From assembly GCA_030651035.1 (NCBI GenBank), contig JAUSCK010000271.1, forward strand, positions 1 through 47,720: DNA of 47,720 bases. The letters run 5' to 3'. The notes under the pieces are model-generated. The model did no database searches and was not told where the DNA came from. It saw only the letters and a program-made list of their open reading frames with translations. Made by a program: the position numbers and the translations under genes. Numbering within the stretch: the first letter of the stretch is position 1; every line of letters starts with the position of its first letter. Shown piece by piece: positions 28,268 to 41,900 of this stretch. This DNA is from Elusimicrobiota bacterium. Its GTDB lineage: Bacteria; Elusimicrobiota; Elusimicrobia; Elusimicrobiales; UBA9959.

Positions 28268-29905
28268 TTAATTCATTTTCATGAACTGGAGAACTTCTTT
28301 GTTGTTCGGATCAAGCTCTATTACCCTTTCCCAGTTTTTCCTCGCCACATCCTTCTTTTCCATGGCCCAGTAAGCGGAGCCCATGCGGGTGAGAGCCGGT
28401 ATATTGTTCGGCTCAAGCTGCAGCACCCTCTGCAGGGTCGAAATGGCCTGTATGTAGCGGCCGGTCCTTATGAAATCCAGCGCATCCTGCAGCAGCTGGT
28501 CTATGATCGTTATGTCCGGGAGTATCCTCATCCCCGCTGCCGTTTCCGGGAATTCCCGCGCAATAACATTATACAATCTTGCGACGGTTGTGTCTTTTAT
28601 CCATTTCTGGCGGGCGTAGGTGATGTAAAGCATCGCATCCGTGTTCTTGTCGGCGTAGCGGTTCACGGCTTTGCGCACCAGGTCTTCCCGCTCGGTGGCG
28701 CCGGTGGCTTCAGGCATGATGACGCTTATCGCCGCTATCTTCGTCAGCGCCTCCTTGACCTCCATGTTGCTGATGAACAGCTCGTCGGCTTTTCTGAATG
28801 TGGCCGTGGCCTCGGCGTATGCGCCGCGCCGCATGGCGTTCCTGGCCTCCGGCAGCAGCTTCTCGGCCCTGGCGATCTCGCCCTTGGTCGCCACGGTCCT
28901 CGGCCCCTCTTCCGGCTTAACGGGGCTGGTGAGGGCCTTTTCCTCTTTAAGCTCTTCCTCTTTTTCCTTGCTGAGGGACAGGGGGCCGCGCGGTTCGCCC
29001 CAGGCCACCACGACTCCCAGCTGGTGCGAGCCCATGGTCCCGGAAATGCCGCTGAGAGGGTAAACGAAAGAATAGTCCACGCGGTAAGCGCCGCCGTTAT
29101 AGCCGAAGCCGGCGGAGGCCGACCGGTAGTCGCGCGAGCCCAGGCTGAACCCGCCGCGGGCCTGCACGCGGCTGTTGAATTTTTTCGCCATCAGCGGGAT
29201 CTCCGCCCCGGTTTTAAGGCGCAGGTCAGCGCCGGAAATAACCAGGTCGAAGTCCCAGGTATAAGTTTCCCTCTTGAACGCCACGCCCAGGCCGATCTTC
29301 CTGTCCACCTTGTTGGGATATTTTATGCCCAGGTCCGGCTCGTTGGCGTTCTGAATGGAAAGGCCCAGGTCCATGGACTCCAAGCGGTAGATCGCCCCGA
29401 TGTCTATGCCCATGGCCGATTTGCCGGTGGCGCTCTGTAAAACCGGGTTGATCGCCGTGTAGAGGTCGCTGCCGTAAGTGACGCCCATGCGGGCCAGCGC
29501 CAGGCCGACCCAGAGATTGTCCTTTACGGGGTAAGCGTAGCCCAGGCGCATGCGCGATTCGCTGTAGAGGCTGTCCAGGCTTAAGCTGTCCAGGCCGAAA
29601 GCCGCGGCGCCCCAGTAGGAGCCGCCGAAGACCAGCGGGGCGCCGATAGCTATCCCCCCGCGTGAAAGCGAGCTGCCGTCGGTAAGCCCCATCAGCATCT
29701 TTTCCTGCGAGATCGCCGCTTCGTAGCGGGTCAGCCCTATGATGCCGGCGGGATTGTAGAAAAGGGAGGAGGCGCCGTCGGTCTGCGCGGCGTAAGCCCC
29801 GGACATGGCCGTAGCCCTGGCCCCGGCGTCCACGTCCTCGAAAGCGGCGCGGGCGGGAGCTGCCAGCAGGGCAAATAGGCAGAAGGTAGAAAGAATAGTC
29901 TTCAT
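28268..29905 (-). CDS. PorV-type outer-membrane barrel fused to TPR domain
   Basis: The protein has 545 residues. A signal peptide covers residues 1-20 (LSTFCLFALLAAPARAA). The PorV/UPF0164 part (about 21-305) has VDAGARATAMSGAYAAQTDG and ASSLFYNPAGIIGLTRYE, then many beta strands. A charged segment (SLSKEKEEELKEEKALTS) leads to about 200 residues of helical repeats, with clear TPRs at the end (AISTLQRVLQLEPNNIPALT, NWERVIELDPNNKEVLQF). The ATG overlaps the stop of the giant Ig-repeat gene by four bases (ATGA), a sign of translational coupling. The barrel probably handles export or surface display of that giant, while the periplasmic TPRs recruit a partner. A hairpin and then the motor genes follow. 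Confidence 0.87.
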   Translation of the reverse strand: MKTILSTFCLFALLAAPARAAFEDVDAGARATAMSGAYAAQTDGASSLFYNPAGIIGLTRYEAAISQEKMLMGLTDGSSLSRGGIAIGAPLVFGGSYWGAAAFGLDSLSLDSLYSESRMRLGYAYPVKDNLWVGLALARMGVTYGSDLYTAINPVLQSATGKSAMGIDIGAIYRLESMDLGLSIQNANEPDLGIKYPNKVDRKIGLGVAFKRETYTWDFDLVISGADLRLKTGAEIPLMAKKFNSRVQARGGFSLGSRDYRSASAGFGYNGGAYRVDYSFVYPLSGISGTMGSHQLGVVVAWGEPRGPLSLSKEKEEELKEEKALTSPVKPEEGPRTVATKGEIARAEKLLPEARNAMRRGAYAEATATFRKADELFISNMEVKEALTKIAAISVIMPEATGATEREDLVRKAVNRYADKNTDAMLYITYARQKWIKDTTVARLYNVIAREFPETAAGMRILPDITIIDQLLQDALDFIRTGRYIQAISTLQRVLQLEPNNIPALTRMGSAYWAMEKKDVARKNWERVIELDPNNKEVLQFMKMN

Positions 29906-32900
29906 TTTGCCACCACCACGGTGCCGGTGAGCACCTCTTCCCCGGCCTCCATCTGGTAGATATACACGCCGCCCTTAACCAGGGTCCCGGCCTGGTTCTT
30001 GCCGTTCCAGAACATGATATTGGCGCCTTCGGACTCCAGGTTCCTGCGCACCAGGGAGCCGGTTATGTCGAAGATCCTTATCGTGACTTCGTTCCCGGCC
30101 GGGTTCTCGAAATAGAACCTGGCGCGGTTCACGTTCGTGTCAGCCTCGTCGGGGCTGAAGATGCGCGGGGCTACCTTGGTGAGCGTGAAGGAGGACGCCA
30201 GCGGGGCTGCCTTGATGGCGAACTGCCCCAGCACGCGGGAGTAGGTGTAGATCTCGCCGGTCTGCACGTCTATTTCCCCGCCCAGCTTTATCCACTCCAC
30301 GCCGTTGAACCAGTATATGGCCCGCAGGTCGCCGGTGGCCGAGGTCCCCGTGCCTGACTTAACAGGATAGGCGATAGTGAGCCTCACTCCTTTCTTGTCG
30401 GAGGCCTTCAGGTCCGCGGCCATTTTCTTCTGGTCACCGTGCGCGGTTATGGTGTAGGAGGCGAGGAACCCGGACCTGTTGTCTTTCTTAACCTCGATCT
30501 TGAAGTCGGCGGCGGCGGCGGTAACCTTGTCCATGACCTTGCCGGGGATCTTGACCCACGCGGCATATTCGTACTCCCCCTCGTCCGGGCTTATATAGTA
30601 ATAATTGGGCACACGGTCGGGGTCGTCGGTCTTGCTCGGGACCTCTACTATCAGGGAAGTTGCGCCTTCCTGGTCGTCGTCCAGCTTGGTCTTGATCTTA
30701 AAGTAGGTCGCCGTGTCCGCGGACGCGGTGCTGGTGTAGCCCAGCGTCGAGGAGCTTACGATAACGGTCGTAGAGGGCTTGCCGCGCAGCGTTAAGCCTT
30801 CCTCTATGATGTAGCCGTCCAGCTGGTCCTGGATGATGGGGGCCCAGACCAGCGTTACCGAGGCCGAAGCTACTTCCACCTTCAGGGTGGCCGGCGGCTC
30901 GGGCTGTTTCCTGAATACTACCGAAACAGCGGCAGTAGCCAGCGCAGCGTTGTAGGCGTCGTCGCCGGCGAAGCTGGCCTGGAGGACGAACGTGCCGCTG
31001 GAGGACGGGGCGGTGAAGGTGGAGAAGGCCAGCCCCCCGGAGGTGGTGGTGGAGATGCGCGTGATGCCCTGGAAGGTTATGGAGACGGCCTTGCCCGGGA
31101 CAGCTAAACCCTTGGAAGTGAAGGAGGACATCGCCACGAAAACCTCGCCGGTGCCGATGAAGATTTCGTAGGCGATAAGGTCGGCGCTGGAGCCCTTCGA
31201 GGCTATCAGGATGGCGGCCGCATCCTGGCTGTCTGCATATTCTGAGGTACCGGCGAAGAGGGCTTTGAACGTGTAGTCGCCGGGCGCGGAAGGCGCGGTG
31301 AACGTGGTTTCGGCGGAGCCGGTGGAGCTGGTGACGGCCATTTTGGTGGCGGTGGAGATCCCGTTGAAGAATTGGAAGGTTACGGTCCTGCCGGCGATGA
31401 CGAGCTGCGTCAGGCTGTCGCGCAGCACCGCCTTCGCGGGGAACACCTCTCCGGCGTAGGCCACCACGGCCTGGGCCGCCAGCGAGTCGGGGTAGCGGAG
31501 CGCCGTAACGGTCCCGGTCCCGGTAGCGGAGGAATAGTTCGGATCCCCCGTAGAGAAGGAGGCCGTGATGAGATAAGCGCCGGAAGAGGCGGGAGCCGTG
31601 AAGGACGCGGTGGACAGGCCCAGCTCGTCGGTGAAGCCGAGGGCCTGGGAGGTGGACGCGCCGTTGAAGAACTCGAACAGCACGTACTTTCCGGGCACCG
31701 GCAGCTCCGTGGCGGTAAGGGTGCCTGACGCTACGAACGTTTTGGTTATGTAGGAGGTCGCGCTTTCCAGGCGCAGCCTCGTCTTTATGGCCCCGGTGCC
31801 GTCATCCAGGAGCACGGTCAGCGTGACGGAAGAGAGGGCGCCCTCATAGATCGGGTCGCCGTTGCCGAACCTGGCGGTCAGCAGATAGGTGCCGGTGGAG
31901 GACGGGGCTATGAAGCTCGCGGTGGAAACGCCCAGCGCGGAGGTGACGGCGGTGCGGGTCTGGGTGAAGGTGGAGTAGTTGAGCTCGAATATTATGGTTT
32001 TGCCGGGGATTATATTGCCCATGAAGGCGCTGCCGTTCACGTTATCGTAGAACTTGGCTTCTGCGGTGAAGGCCTTTGACGGCACCGCCTGGGCGTCCCT
32101 TGCTATAAGCAGGGAGTCGCGCCTGTAGACGGACACCACGTTGGAGGTGTCGCTGGAGGCCATGTAGAGCGTGCCGCCGGAGTAGTCCGCGGAGTAATTA
32201 TAGGTGCCGGTCGAAGGCATATCCATAGTGGAGAAGGTTGCCGTGGCTTTGCCGAAACCGTCAGTTATGCTGGTGAGGGACGAGCTCATCAAGTTAAAGC
32301 TTATCGGCAGGCCGGGCAGCCGGACGTCGCCGGACATGATCGTGGCCTCTACCTGCAGAGGCTCGAAGATCTTCAGCGAGATGCCGGTCGCGGCTACCAG
32401 GGTAGTAAGGTTCATAGCCACGGTCACGGGCGCCGAAGAGGAGCTGCCTAAGTAGGTGACCCCGTTGCCGTTGAAGACCGCCTCGTAGGAATAGGATCCC
32501 GTGGAGAGCGGGGCGGCGAAAGTTACCGTGGAAACGCCCAAGCTGTCGGTTAAAGCCGTCAGGGTGGAGCCCTCGAAGTAGAAGCTCAGAGGCTCTCCCT
32601 GTATGCCGCCCTGGTTGCTTACATCCACCAGCCTTGCGGACAGGCTCACCGGGTCGCCCAGCTTCGCGGAGGTCGCGGAGGTGAATACCAGCGTGGGCCT
32701 GGGGCCGACCGTGACGCTCCCCGAACTGCTGGTCCCCACATAGAGGGAATCTTCGTAGAAGACGGCGTTATAGGCGTAGACACCGCTGGAGGCCGGGGCG
32801 GTAAAAATTACTTCGGCCATGCCGAACGCGTCGGCCGTCCCGATGGCGGGGGCCCCGCCGAAATCGAAGGACACGCCGAGGCCCGGTACGGGATCGCCGT

Positions 32901-35900
32901 CGTTCTCCTTCATCTGTACCTTGGCGGTAAAGGTGCTGTTGGCCGTGACGTCCGTGACGTTGTAGGTCAGCATGTTGATGGGCCTGCGCGTAACGGTGAC
33001 AGTCCCGACCCTGACGGACGAGGAATAGGTGTCATCGCCGCTGAAAGACGCGCTGAAGCTGAACGTCCCGGAGGAGGCGGAGGCGAAGAAGAGCGCGCTG
33101 GCCAGGCCGTCGCCGTCCGTAACGGCCGTTATAGTGTTGCCTTTGAAGGAGATATCCACGTTCCTTCCGGCTATGCTGTCGTACGGCTCAAGTATATTCC
33201 CAAGCTGCATGGTAGCGGTGAAAGAACTGAAAGCCATGGCCGTAGCGGGGTAGACCAGTATGCCGGAAGGCCTCAACTTGACAATTACCGTCGCGGTCGC
33301 GTTGCTGGCCGAGTAGATGGAGTCCCCGTCGAAATAGGCGTAATAGTAGTAGGTGCCGGAGGAGGACGGGGCGGTGAATGAGGACGAGGCGACGCCGGAA
33401 TTGCCGTCCGCGGATGTCCGGCCTGAATTAATTTGATCCAGGAAGGTGAACCTGACCGGCTTGTCGTCGAGCGTGGTGGAGAGGTAGTCGGTAAGCTTGG
33501 CTTTTCCGGTGAACTTCTCAAGAGCCACGGTCTCTACGTCAAAAGCCACAATGGAGGTAAGCAGGCCCACCTTTACCATGGCGGTGGCGCTGCTGGCCGA
33601 GTAAGTGTAGTTGCCGTAGAAGGAGGCGGTGTAGAAATAGACTGAAGGCTCGCCGGGGCCGTTGAGGGTGACGGTAGCTACGCCTATCTCGTTCGTTATA
33701 GCGTAGGCGGTATCAACCAGCACGCCGTCCTTGTCCTTAAACTTGAATTGCATTTGAACGTTGGGGACGAAAAATCCGTCGAGTCCCTCTTTGGCCGGGT
33801 CGGTCAGCACGCCTTTCAGTGTGAAGGGTTCGCCCACGTTGGCGTTCATGTCGCGGGCTACAACCCTGGTGAAGCGCGTCCCCACGGCTACCGCCCCGGT
33901 GGAGTAGCTGACCGCGTAGACGCTGCTCCCCGCGAACCTGGCCTGGTAGTAGTAGGTGCCGGAGGACACCGGCGCCGTGAAAGAGGCCGCCGCGACCCCG
34001 TAGGCGTCCGTAGTGCCCGTGCTGGACACGCCTTCGAAAGTGAAAACGATGTCCTGTCCCGCAATGACCGTGGAGAACCTGATGTCTGAGAGAGTGGCGC
34101 TGGCCGTAAAGACATCAAGGGCGATAGTGCCGGCATCCAGCGCGTATACGGTAGTGGGGCGCTGCAATACCTGAACCGTGCCGAAGGATGTGGTGGAGGC
34201 GTAGGTAGCGTCCCCTGCGAACTCCGCTCTCAGGCTATAGGCCCCGGATTCGCTGGGCGGAGTATAGGTTACGGTAGCCACGCCGACGTCGTTAGTCACG
34301 CCGCCGGAGGAGACGCTGTTAAGGAGGAAACCCAGGTAGCGCCCGGCCACGGGACCCTGCGTTGTGCGGTCCTTCAGCAGGCCGGCGGCCGTGAAAGTCT
34401 CTAAAGGGTAGGCCGAGCTGTCGGTTACGGCTATGTCGGCCGCGCGCTGCAGCACGACAGCCAGGACGCTTGAATAGCTTGCAGCGTAAACCGAGTCGCC
34501 CGCGAAGCTGGCCTCCAGCAGGTAGGTGCCGGAGGAAACGGGGCCGGCGAAGGTGGAGACGGCTATACCGTCGCCGTCGGTGACGGAGTTGAAGTTTTCG
34601 CCCCTGAACGAGAAGGTTATATTCCTGTTGCCTGCAAAGACGCCGGGGATGTTCTTGTCCGAGAGGATGGCGCCGGCCGTGAGCACGTCCATAGCCGCGA
34701 TCGTGACCGGGTTAAGCGTCATGAGGGACAGCCTCTGGAGCACGGTGACGGTGGTAGAGGCGGCGCTGGCCTGGTAGCGGGGGTCGCCGGCAAAAGAGAT
34801 GTCGAGCCTGGCCGTGCCGCTGGAGGGAGGCGACATGAAGGTAGCTGTGGCCAGGCCCAGGGAGTCGGTCAGCGCCGTAAAACTGCTGGCCCCGAAGGTG
34901 AACCACAGCTGGCGTCCGGCCGGATTGTCGGAGGGCTTAAGCGTGTCGCGCAGGGTGGCCGTGGCCGTGAAGATCTCGCTGGCCCGCGTGATGATCGTCT
35001 CGGGGTTTATGGCCGACGGGCGCTTGTCCACGCTGATCTGTACGGTGGTGCTGTTCGGCAGGTGCCTGTCGGTCCCGTAGAAGTTTATGGTCGCGTATTG
35101 CATGCCGCTGGGAGCCGGCGCGGAGAAGGTTGAGACGGCAATGCCGCCGGCGCTGGTCAGGGACAGGAAGGTGTTGCCGGAGAATGCGAAGGACATGGTG
35201 CTTCCGGAGATCTTGTCGGCGGGCTGCAGCGCGTCGGAGACGGTGACGGTGGCGGTGAAGACCTCGTCTATTATGCCTGAAATATCCGGCGCGGTCAGCA
35301 GCGCGGTACGCCTTATCACCGTCAGCACGGCCGTAGAGTTGGCGGCCGTGTAAGTGGTGTCGCCAGCGGCGAAGGCCGAGCTCAGCGCGTAGGGGCCGGA
35401 GGAAGACGGCGCGGTAAAGCCCACTGAGGCTTTCCCGCCCGCCGCGGTCAGGGCCGAGGAGGAAGGGTTGACGCCGAAACCGAAGACTATCATTTTGGAG
35501 AGGATAGGCTGCGAGGTCTCAATGTCCACCAGTGTGGCCGTGGTGCGGAAGAGCTCGTCTATGATACCGATGGCGTTATCCTGCATCAGCCTGGCAGGGC
35601 GGGGATCTACCGTTGCCGCGCTGTAGGTCTCCAGCGGATAGTAGGTGGCGTTGCCGCTGAAATAGGTCCTTATCTGGTAGCCGCCGATTTCGGCCGGGGC
35701 GGTGAAGGTCGAGACCGCCACGCCGTTTATGTCAGTGACGCCGCTGTTGGTAATGGGGCTGGCGCCCACAAGGAATTCGAAGATTACGGTCTGGCCGTTC
35801 AGTTTCTGGGACGTATTGCGCAAGTCCGACAGCGTGGCGGTGGCCGTGAAAATATTCAGCGCCTTGACCGTTACGGGGTCAGTGGTAAGCAGCGCCGTGC

Positions 35901-38900
35901 GCTTTTTCACCAGCACGGGTATGGCGGTGTTCGTCGATTCGTACTGCGAGTCCCCGGCGTAGGAAACCGGCAGCATGTAGGTGCCCGAGGCCACCCCCAC
36001 CGTTGAATAGTCGGCGTAGGCGATGCCTGAGCCATTGGTCAAAGGGGTTTGGTCGGGGAGGGTCAGGAAGCTAAAGGTCAGGGTTTGAGTCTGCACCGCG
36101 TCATCCTTATAATTTGTAAGGGTGGCGGTGGCCGTGAGCACCTCGTTCATGGTCACGGTTATGGCCGGGGCCGCCAGCTTGGTCGGGTATCTGACCACTA
36201 CAATGCTGCGGGTGGAGACGCTTGGGTTATAGGTGGCGTCGCCCGCAAAGGAGGCCTGCAGCGCAAAGGTGCCGGTGGTAAGCAGGGCTGTGTACACGGT
36301 GCTGGTAGCGCCAAAAACGTTGGTTGTAGCGGGAACTGTAGTTCCCTGGAAATGGAAGGAGATGAGCCTTGACTGCGCAAATCCGCCGCTGACCGAGTCA
36401 TACATGGTTCCGCCCGCGGTAAATGAGCTGCCGATAATAGAGGCGGTCGGGCCGGTGAGAGCGATGGAGCTGTCGCGGCGGGCCAGCGTGGCGCTGCTGT
36501 AATAGACGCTGGTCGCGTTATAGGTGGCGTCAGCATCGGCCCAGATGGAAAGGATATAGGTGCCTGACGCGGCCGGGGCCGTGAAATCCACGGAGTACAC
36601 TCCGGCGGTTTCCGAGGTGGCCGTCAGGGTGCTGCCGTTCTGCAGCCCGAACTTCATAGTGCGGGCTGATACGGTCGACAGCGTGACGCTGTCATAGAAA
36701 GTGCCGATGGCGGTGAAAACGTCGAGAACCCTTGTGGAAACGTAGACGCCGGTAACAAAGCCGTCGCGCTTTATCACGGGGAAGGGGATCACCGTGCTGG
36801 TGGAGGCGTAGGTGGCGTCCCCCGCGAAGGAGCCGGTAAGGGTGTAGTCGTTGTCGGCTATGGCAGTGGCGGAATAGGAGGCCGTGGCCACGCCAACGCC
36901 GTCGGTCGAGGCTATTGTGTTCTCTCCCCAGCTGAAGCTGAAGGTGACGGGCCTGGTGGAAACCTTGAACGACGCGTTGTTAAGGTCGGTGAGGGTGGCG
37001 GTCGATTTGAAAGGATCCAGCGCCTTGACCGAGGTTAAGAGGGTGGCGAGGTTTATGCCGGCGGGGCGCTGCTGGACGGTCACCGTTATGGCGGCCGCGC
37101 TGGGCTCGTACTCGGAGTCGCCGTCGAAGTAGATGTTGGCATAGTAGGTGCCGGAGGAAGCCGGCGCTGCGTAGGTGGAGACAGCGACTCCTGCCCCGTC
37201 CGTGACTTTCGTGAAGCTGCTGCTGGAGAAAATGTAATACACGGGCTTGGGGATGGTCAGCGGGGTATTATCCATGTCGCGCAGCGTGGCGGTGGCGTAG
37301 AACACGTCCAGCGCGCGCACGGTGATGTTGCTGCTGAGCGGCAGTATGCTGGTGGGGCGCTTCTGCACTGTCATCTGGAGGGTTGTTGTGCTGGCGATAT
37401 ATTTATAATCGCCGTCGAAATGGACCCAGATCGGCCACAGGCCGGTAGCAACGTTCGCCAGGTACGCGGCGGTGGCTACGCCTACGGAGTTGGTATTGGT
37501 TGTGAGGGTGACGGTGTTGAATTCAAAAGACACCGGCCTTCCCGGCACTTCCAGGCCGTCTATATCTTTAAGCGTGCCCGTGGCTATGAAAACCAGGTCC
37601 TTTACGGCCATAAAGGAATAGTTCGTGATCGCGGTCGGGCGCATGGCGGCTGTTACGGTGGCGGTAGCGGGGGAAGGGACGTTGGCCAGGTAGGAGGCGT
37701 CCCCGGCGAAGTCGGCGAATATCTGGGTGCCGCCTGTGGAAATGGTCACGGTGAAAGTGGCCACGGCTATGCCCGCGCCGGATGCCCCCCCGGTTTTGGC
37801 GTTGAAAGTTCTTCCTTCGAAAGTGAACAGGACGTCCCTGTCATCCAGCAGCACGGAGAAGTTGCTGAGCGTTGCGGTGGCGGTGAACACCCGGCCTATC
37901 ATGGTGCTTACGTTCGCCAGCGACAGTTGGGTGGAGCGCTTGGTGACGGTGACGGTGGCCGTTGAGGCGATGCTGGGGTTATAGGTGGCGTCGCCGAGGA
38001 ACCAGGATTCCACTTTGTATATGCCGGATTCGGGCGGGGCGGTCTGGTTCTGGAAGTACGCCTTGCCGGCGCCGTTCGTGGCCGTGTTGGTGGTGCCGGT
38101 GCTGGGGATCCAGGTCGGGGTAAACGCCACCCTGGCGTATTTGCCCGCGGGCGTGCTGGAGCTGGTCACGTCCCTGAAGGTGACGGTGGCGTTGAAGGTG
38201 TCATAGACCTTCATTGAAATATTGTCCGGGAAGGCCACGCAGTCGCGGCGCAGCACCGTTATGGTGTTGGAGCCGGAGCTGAGGTCGTATGCGGTGTCGG
38301 TGGCGTCTACAAAAGCTGCGTCCACCTGCCAGGGCCCGGAAGAAGCATCGGCGTTGAAATACGGGCTGTAGGATTTGCCGTCGACGTCGGTCGCCGTACC
38401 ATCCTGGCTGACGCCTTTATAGGTGAACCTTATTATCTTTCCCGGCACCGCGATGGTTCCGTTGCTCCACTTAAGCGTGGCGGTGGCGTTGAAAACATCC
38501 AGGGCGGGTATTGTGTAGGGGGACACCGTAAGCTGCGTCGCGCGTTTGGCCACAAAGACCGTGGCTGCGGTGCTGGTGGAGTTGTAAATGGGGTCGCCGG
38601 TGAATGTGGACGTGATCACGAACGCGCCGAATCCGGGCGGGGCTGTAAAAGAAGTGGTGGCCACGCCCACGCCGTTGGTGGCGGCCGTGGATGTCAGTCC
38701 GTTATTAAACTGGAAATTCACCTGCCTGCCGGCTACCAGGGTATTGGGGCTGGCGCTGAGGTCGCTCAGCGTGGCGGTGGCTATAAACACGGCGCTGACC
38801 GTAGTGTTGGCATTGGACATGGCGATGCCCGAGGCGCGCCTGTTAACCGTTATGGTGGCCGAGCCCGAAGTGGCGAAGAAAGCCGCGTCGCCCGCAAAAG

Positions 38901-41900
38901 CGACATCCAGCTGGAAGGTTCCTGTGGAGAGGGGCGTGAACGATTGCACCGCCGTGCCGCCTACAACCGTTAACGGCGTACCTTTCAGGACGCTGTTGTA
39001 GGTGACGCTGACCGGCTTGTTGACCAGGCCCACTCCGCTCTCCTTACCCTTCAGCGTGGCGGTGGCGAAGAAGATAGTGTTGACTAAAAGGGTACCGTCG
39101 GGCGTGGTCAGCGTGGTGGAGGCCACATTGACCTTGACAAGATTGATAAGGTCGCATTTTCCAGCGTAGGTGTTATCTCCGGGATAGCACACCGTATAAT
39201 TGAAGTTACCGGTGCTTAACGGGGCCGTAAAGACGGCGGTGGTATACCCGGAACCGTTGGTAGTCCCTTCGGCGTTGAAAGTGCCCCCCCCCACGAACTC
39301 GAAGTCGATTTGGGCAAGGTCGATCCCGGAGCCGGAGATATCGTCCGTCAAAGTGGCCGCCGCGATGAACGTTGTGCCGGCCGGCTGGTTGTTAAATTCA
39401 ACGCCCGTAATGCTCGTAGGCCTTTTTATAACGTGCACGGTCAGCGCCATGGTGTTTGAGGCGTAGGTGGCGTTCCCCTCATAGGTTATGTTGCAGGTGT
39501 AGTCGGCCGAGACGGCCTGGGCGGTGAACGTGGCGGTGGCTACGCCGGAATTGTTGGTAGTCCCGTAGCGGGTGATGCCGTTGTATACGAATTTCACCGG
39601 AACATTGACGCCGATTCCCATGAGAACGGGAGAAGCCAGGGTGGGCGTATTATCCCTCAGTGTAACTGTCGCCGTAAAAATTGTGTTGGTCGGAGCTATA
39701 GGTTCCACCGTCGCGGCCAGGATGGTAGTGCGCTTGAGCACGTTAACCCCGGCGTCAGCGGCCGTGACCGCGGCGTAAAGGGTGTCGCCGTCGAAAGAGG
39801 CCGTGTAGGACTTAGAGCCGAACTCGAGCGGGGAAGTAAAGCCCCTGGTTGCCCGGCCAAGGGGCGAAGCGACCGTTGCCCCGGTGCCGCTCGTGTCGCC
39901 CTCTGACCCTCCCCTGTGGAGCGTAAAGTTTATGGTCTGCCCTATCAGGCTTGCCAGGTTCAGCGGGCTGGGAAGGTTTATAGCCGAGTCCAGGTCCGTT
40001 AAGGTGGCGGTGGAAGTGAAACTGTTCTGTATATATACGGGGTTAACGTCCACGGAAGCAAGGCTGGTGCGGCGCTTAACCACCTGCACCCTCCTGTTGG
40101 GGTCAATGGCGCTGGCCCCCAGGTCATTCGCGTTCTCCGTAAGGACGGCGGTAAAAACGTATTCCCCCGGTGTCTGTGGGGAGGTAAAGGTTACCTGGGC
40201 TATGCCCTGGGTGTCAGTGACCTGGCCGACGCCCGTATTGCCCGGGAAAGTGAAATTAATGGTTCTTCCCTGGGCCGGCTCGTACGCCGTGCCGACCAGG
40301 ACATTTAAGGTCACTTTCGCTACAAAGTTATTGCCGGCCGGCACCAGGGTTACCGGCATCCCGACGATCTGGGTGACGTTCTTTTGAACAGTTACATTGC
40401 CAACCGGGGTTAAGAAAGTGGAGTTGTAAGCCACATCGCCGGCAAAGGTAGCCGTGTAAGTATAGTTGCCTACCGGCTTGCCCGGGAATGAATACTGCGC
40501 GTAGCCTCCGCTGATCGTTGTCACGTCCTGCGGGGTGCCGCCGTCGAGCGTGATAATTACATTCTTGCCGACTACGCCGATGTTGCCCTGGGAGGTGCTG
40601 ACCAGCTTTACTTTTATGGTGATCGGCATCTGCGCGCCGACTATCAGGGGATCCGCCGTCCCCAGCTGCATCGCGGTAGGCCTCAGGCCGACCCGTAAAA
40701 TCCTCGGGTCTTCAGATACCCACCACTGGTAAAACGAACTAGAACCCGGGAAGTATACCTCAATGGGGTAATCGCCGATCTCCAGCGGAGTGTGTACGGT
40801 GGCGGTAGCCGTGTAAGCGGCGTCTACTACCGACCAGCTTGCCGGACCCCAGCTGCCTCCGGGACAATTGGACGGGTACGGGTTGCAGGCGACGCCCGAT
40901 ATCCGGTATCTCACCGGCGTCCCTATCAGTTTGAGCCTGGCGTTAGCCCTGCCCCAGTAATCCTGCGCGACTCCGGAAACAATGTAGTCCATATCCGGGT
41001 ACGCGTTTTCATGTATAGCGTTCAGCGCAATGCGGGCCGGGGACGGCTCGATGCGCACTTTTCCTTCCTGCGGCATGGACCAATTTGTCCCGCCGGGCAG
41101 GATGCTCGCGGCATAGGTCTGGTTTCCGTCAAACCTGGCCGTCAGCGGATAGGTACCCAGGTTATCATATGCGGCAAACGCCGCGCTGGAGGTGGCCTGG
41201 CCGAGCGGCGCCGCCAGGGTCACGCCCGTAATAGTCGAGCCTTGCGTGACAAAGTTGACCGTCAGCCCCGCGACGCCGACATTTCCGGCTAAGGGGTCGA
41301 ACACATACACTGTCGGCTGATAGCCGAAGAAGGTATAGGTCCATACCACCTCGCCATTGCCCAGGTTGGCCAGGACGGAGGTGGGGCGGGGATTGATCTT
41401 TACTATCTTTTCACTCTGTTCGTTAACATCGTTAGGGCTATAGCTTGCATCGCCGTCAAAAGTGCCGGCGCACCTGTAGTCCCCTAAAGAGTCTCCCGCG
41501 TAGAAAGTGGTGGAGGCGATGCCAAGCGAGTCCGTTTGCAGCGTTTGAGTCGTGCCGGAAACCGCGAAAAAGAACTTTAACGTTTTATTCGCCAAAGGCA
41601 GTCCCGCCACCTTCCCGTCGTAGAGTGTGCCTTTAACCCAGAAATTGGTAAGAGTGTACGGCTCAATGGGATTGACCTCAATGGAGAACATGACCGACCG
41701 GCGCTTCACGGTGACCGTGCCCGTGCTCTGGCTGGAGCCGTACGTGCCGTCGCCCGCGAAAGTGGCGGTATAGGTGTAAGTGCCTACAACAAGCGGCGCT
41801 ACAAACGCGGCCGTAGCCACCCCGACCTCCGTGATAGAGTTCGCCGCGGCGGTGCTGAACGCAAAAGATATTGTTTTAGTGGACAGCACCAGCGCGTTGC

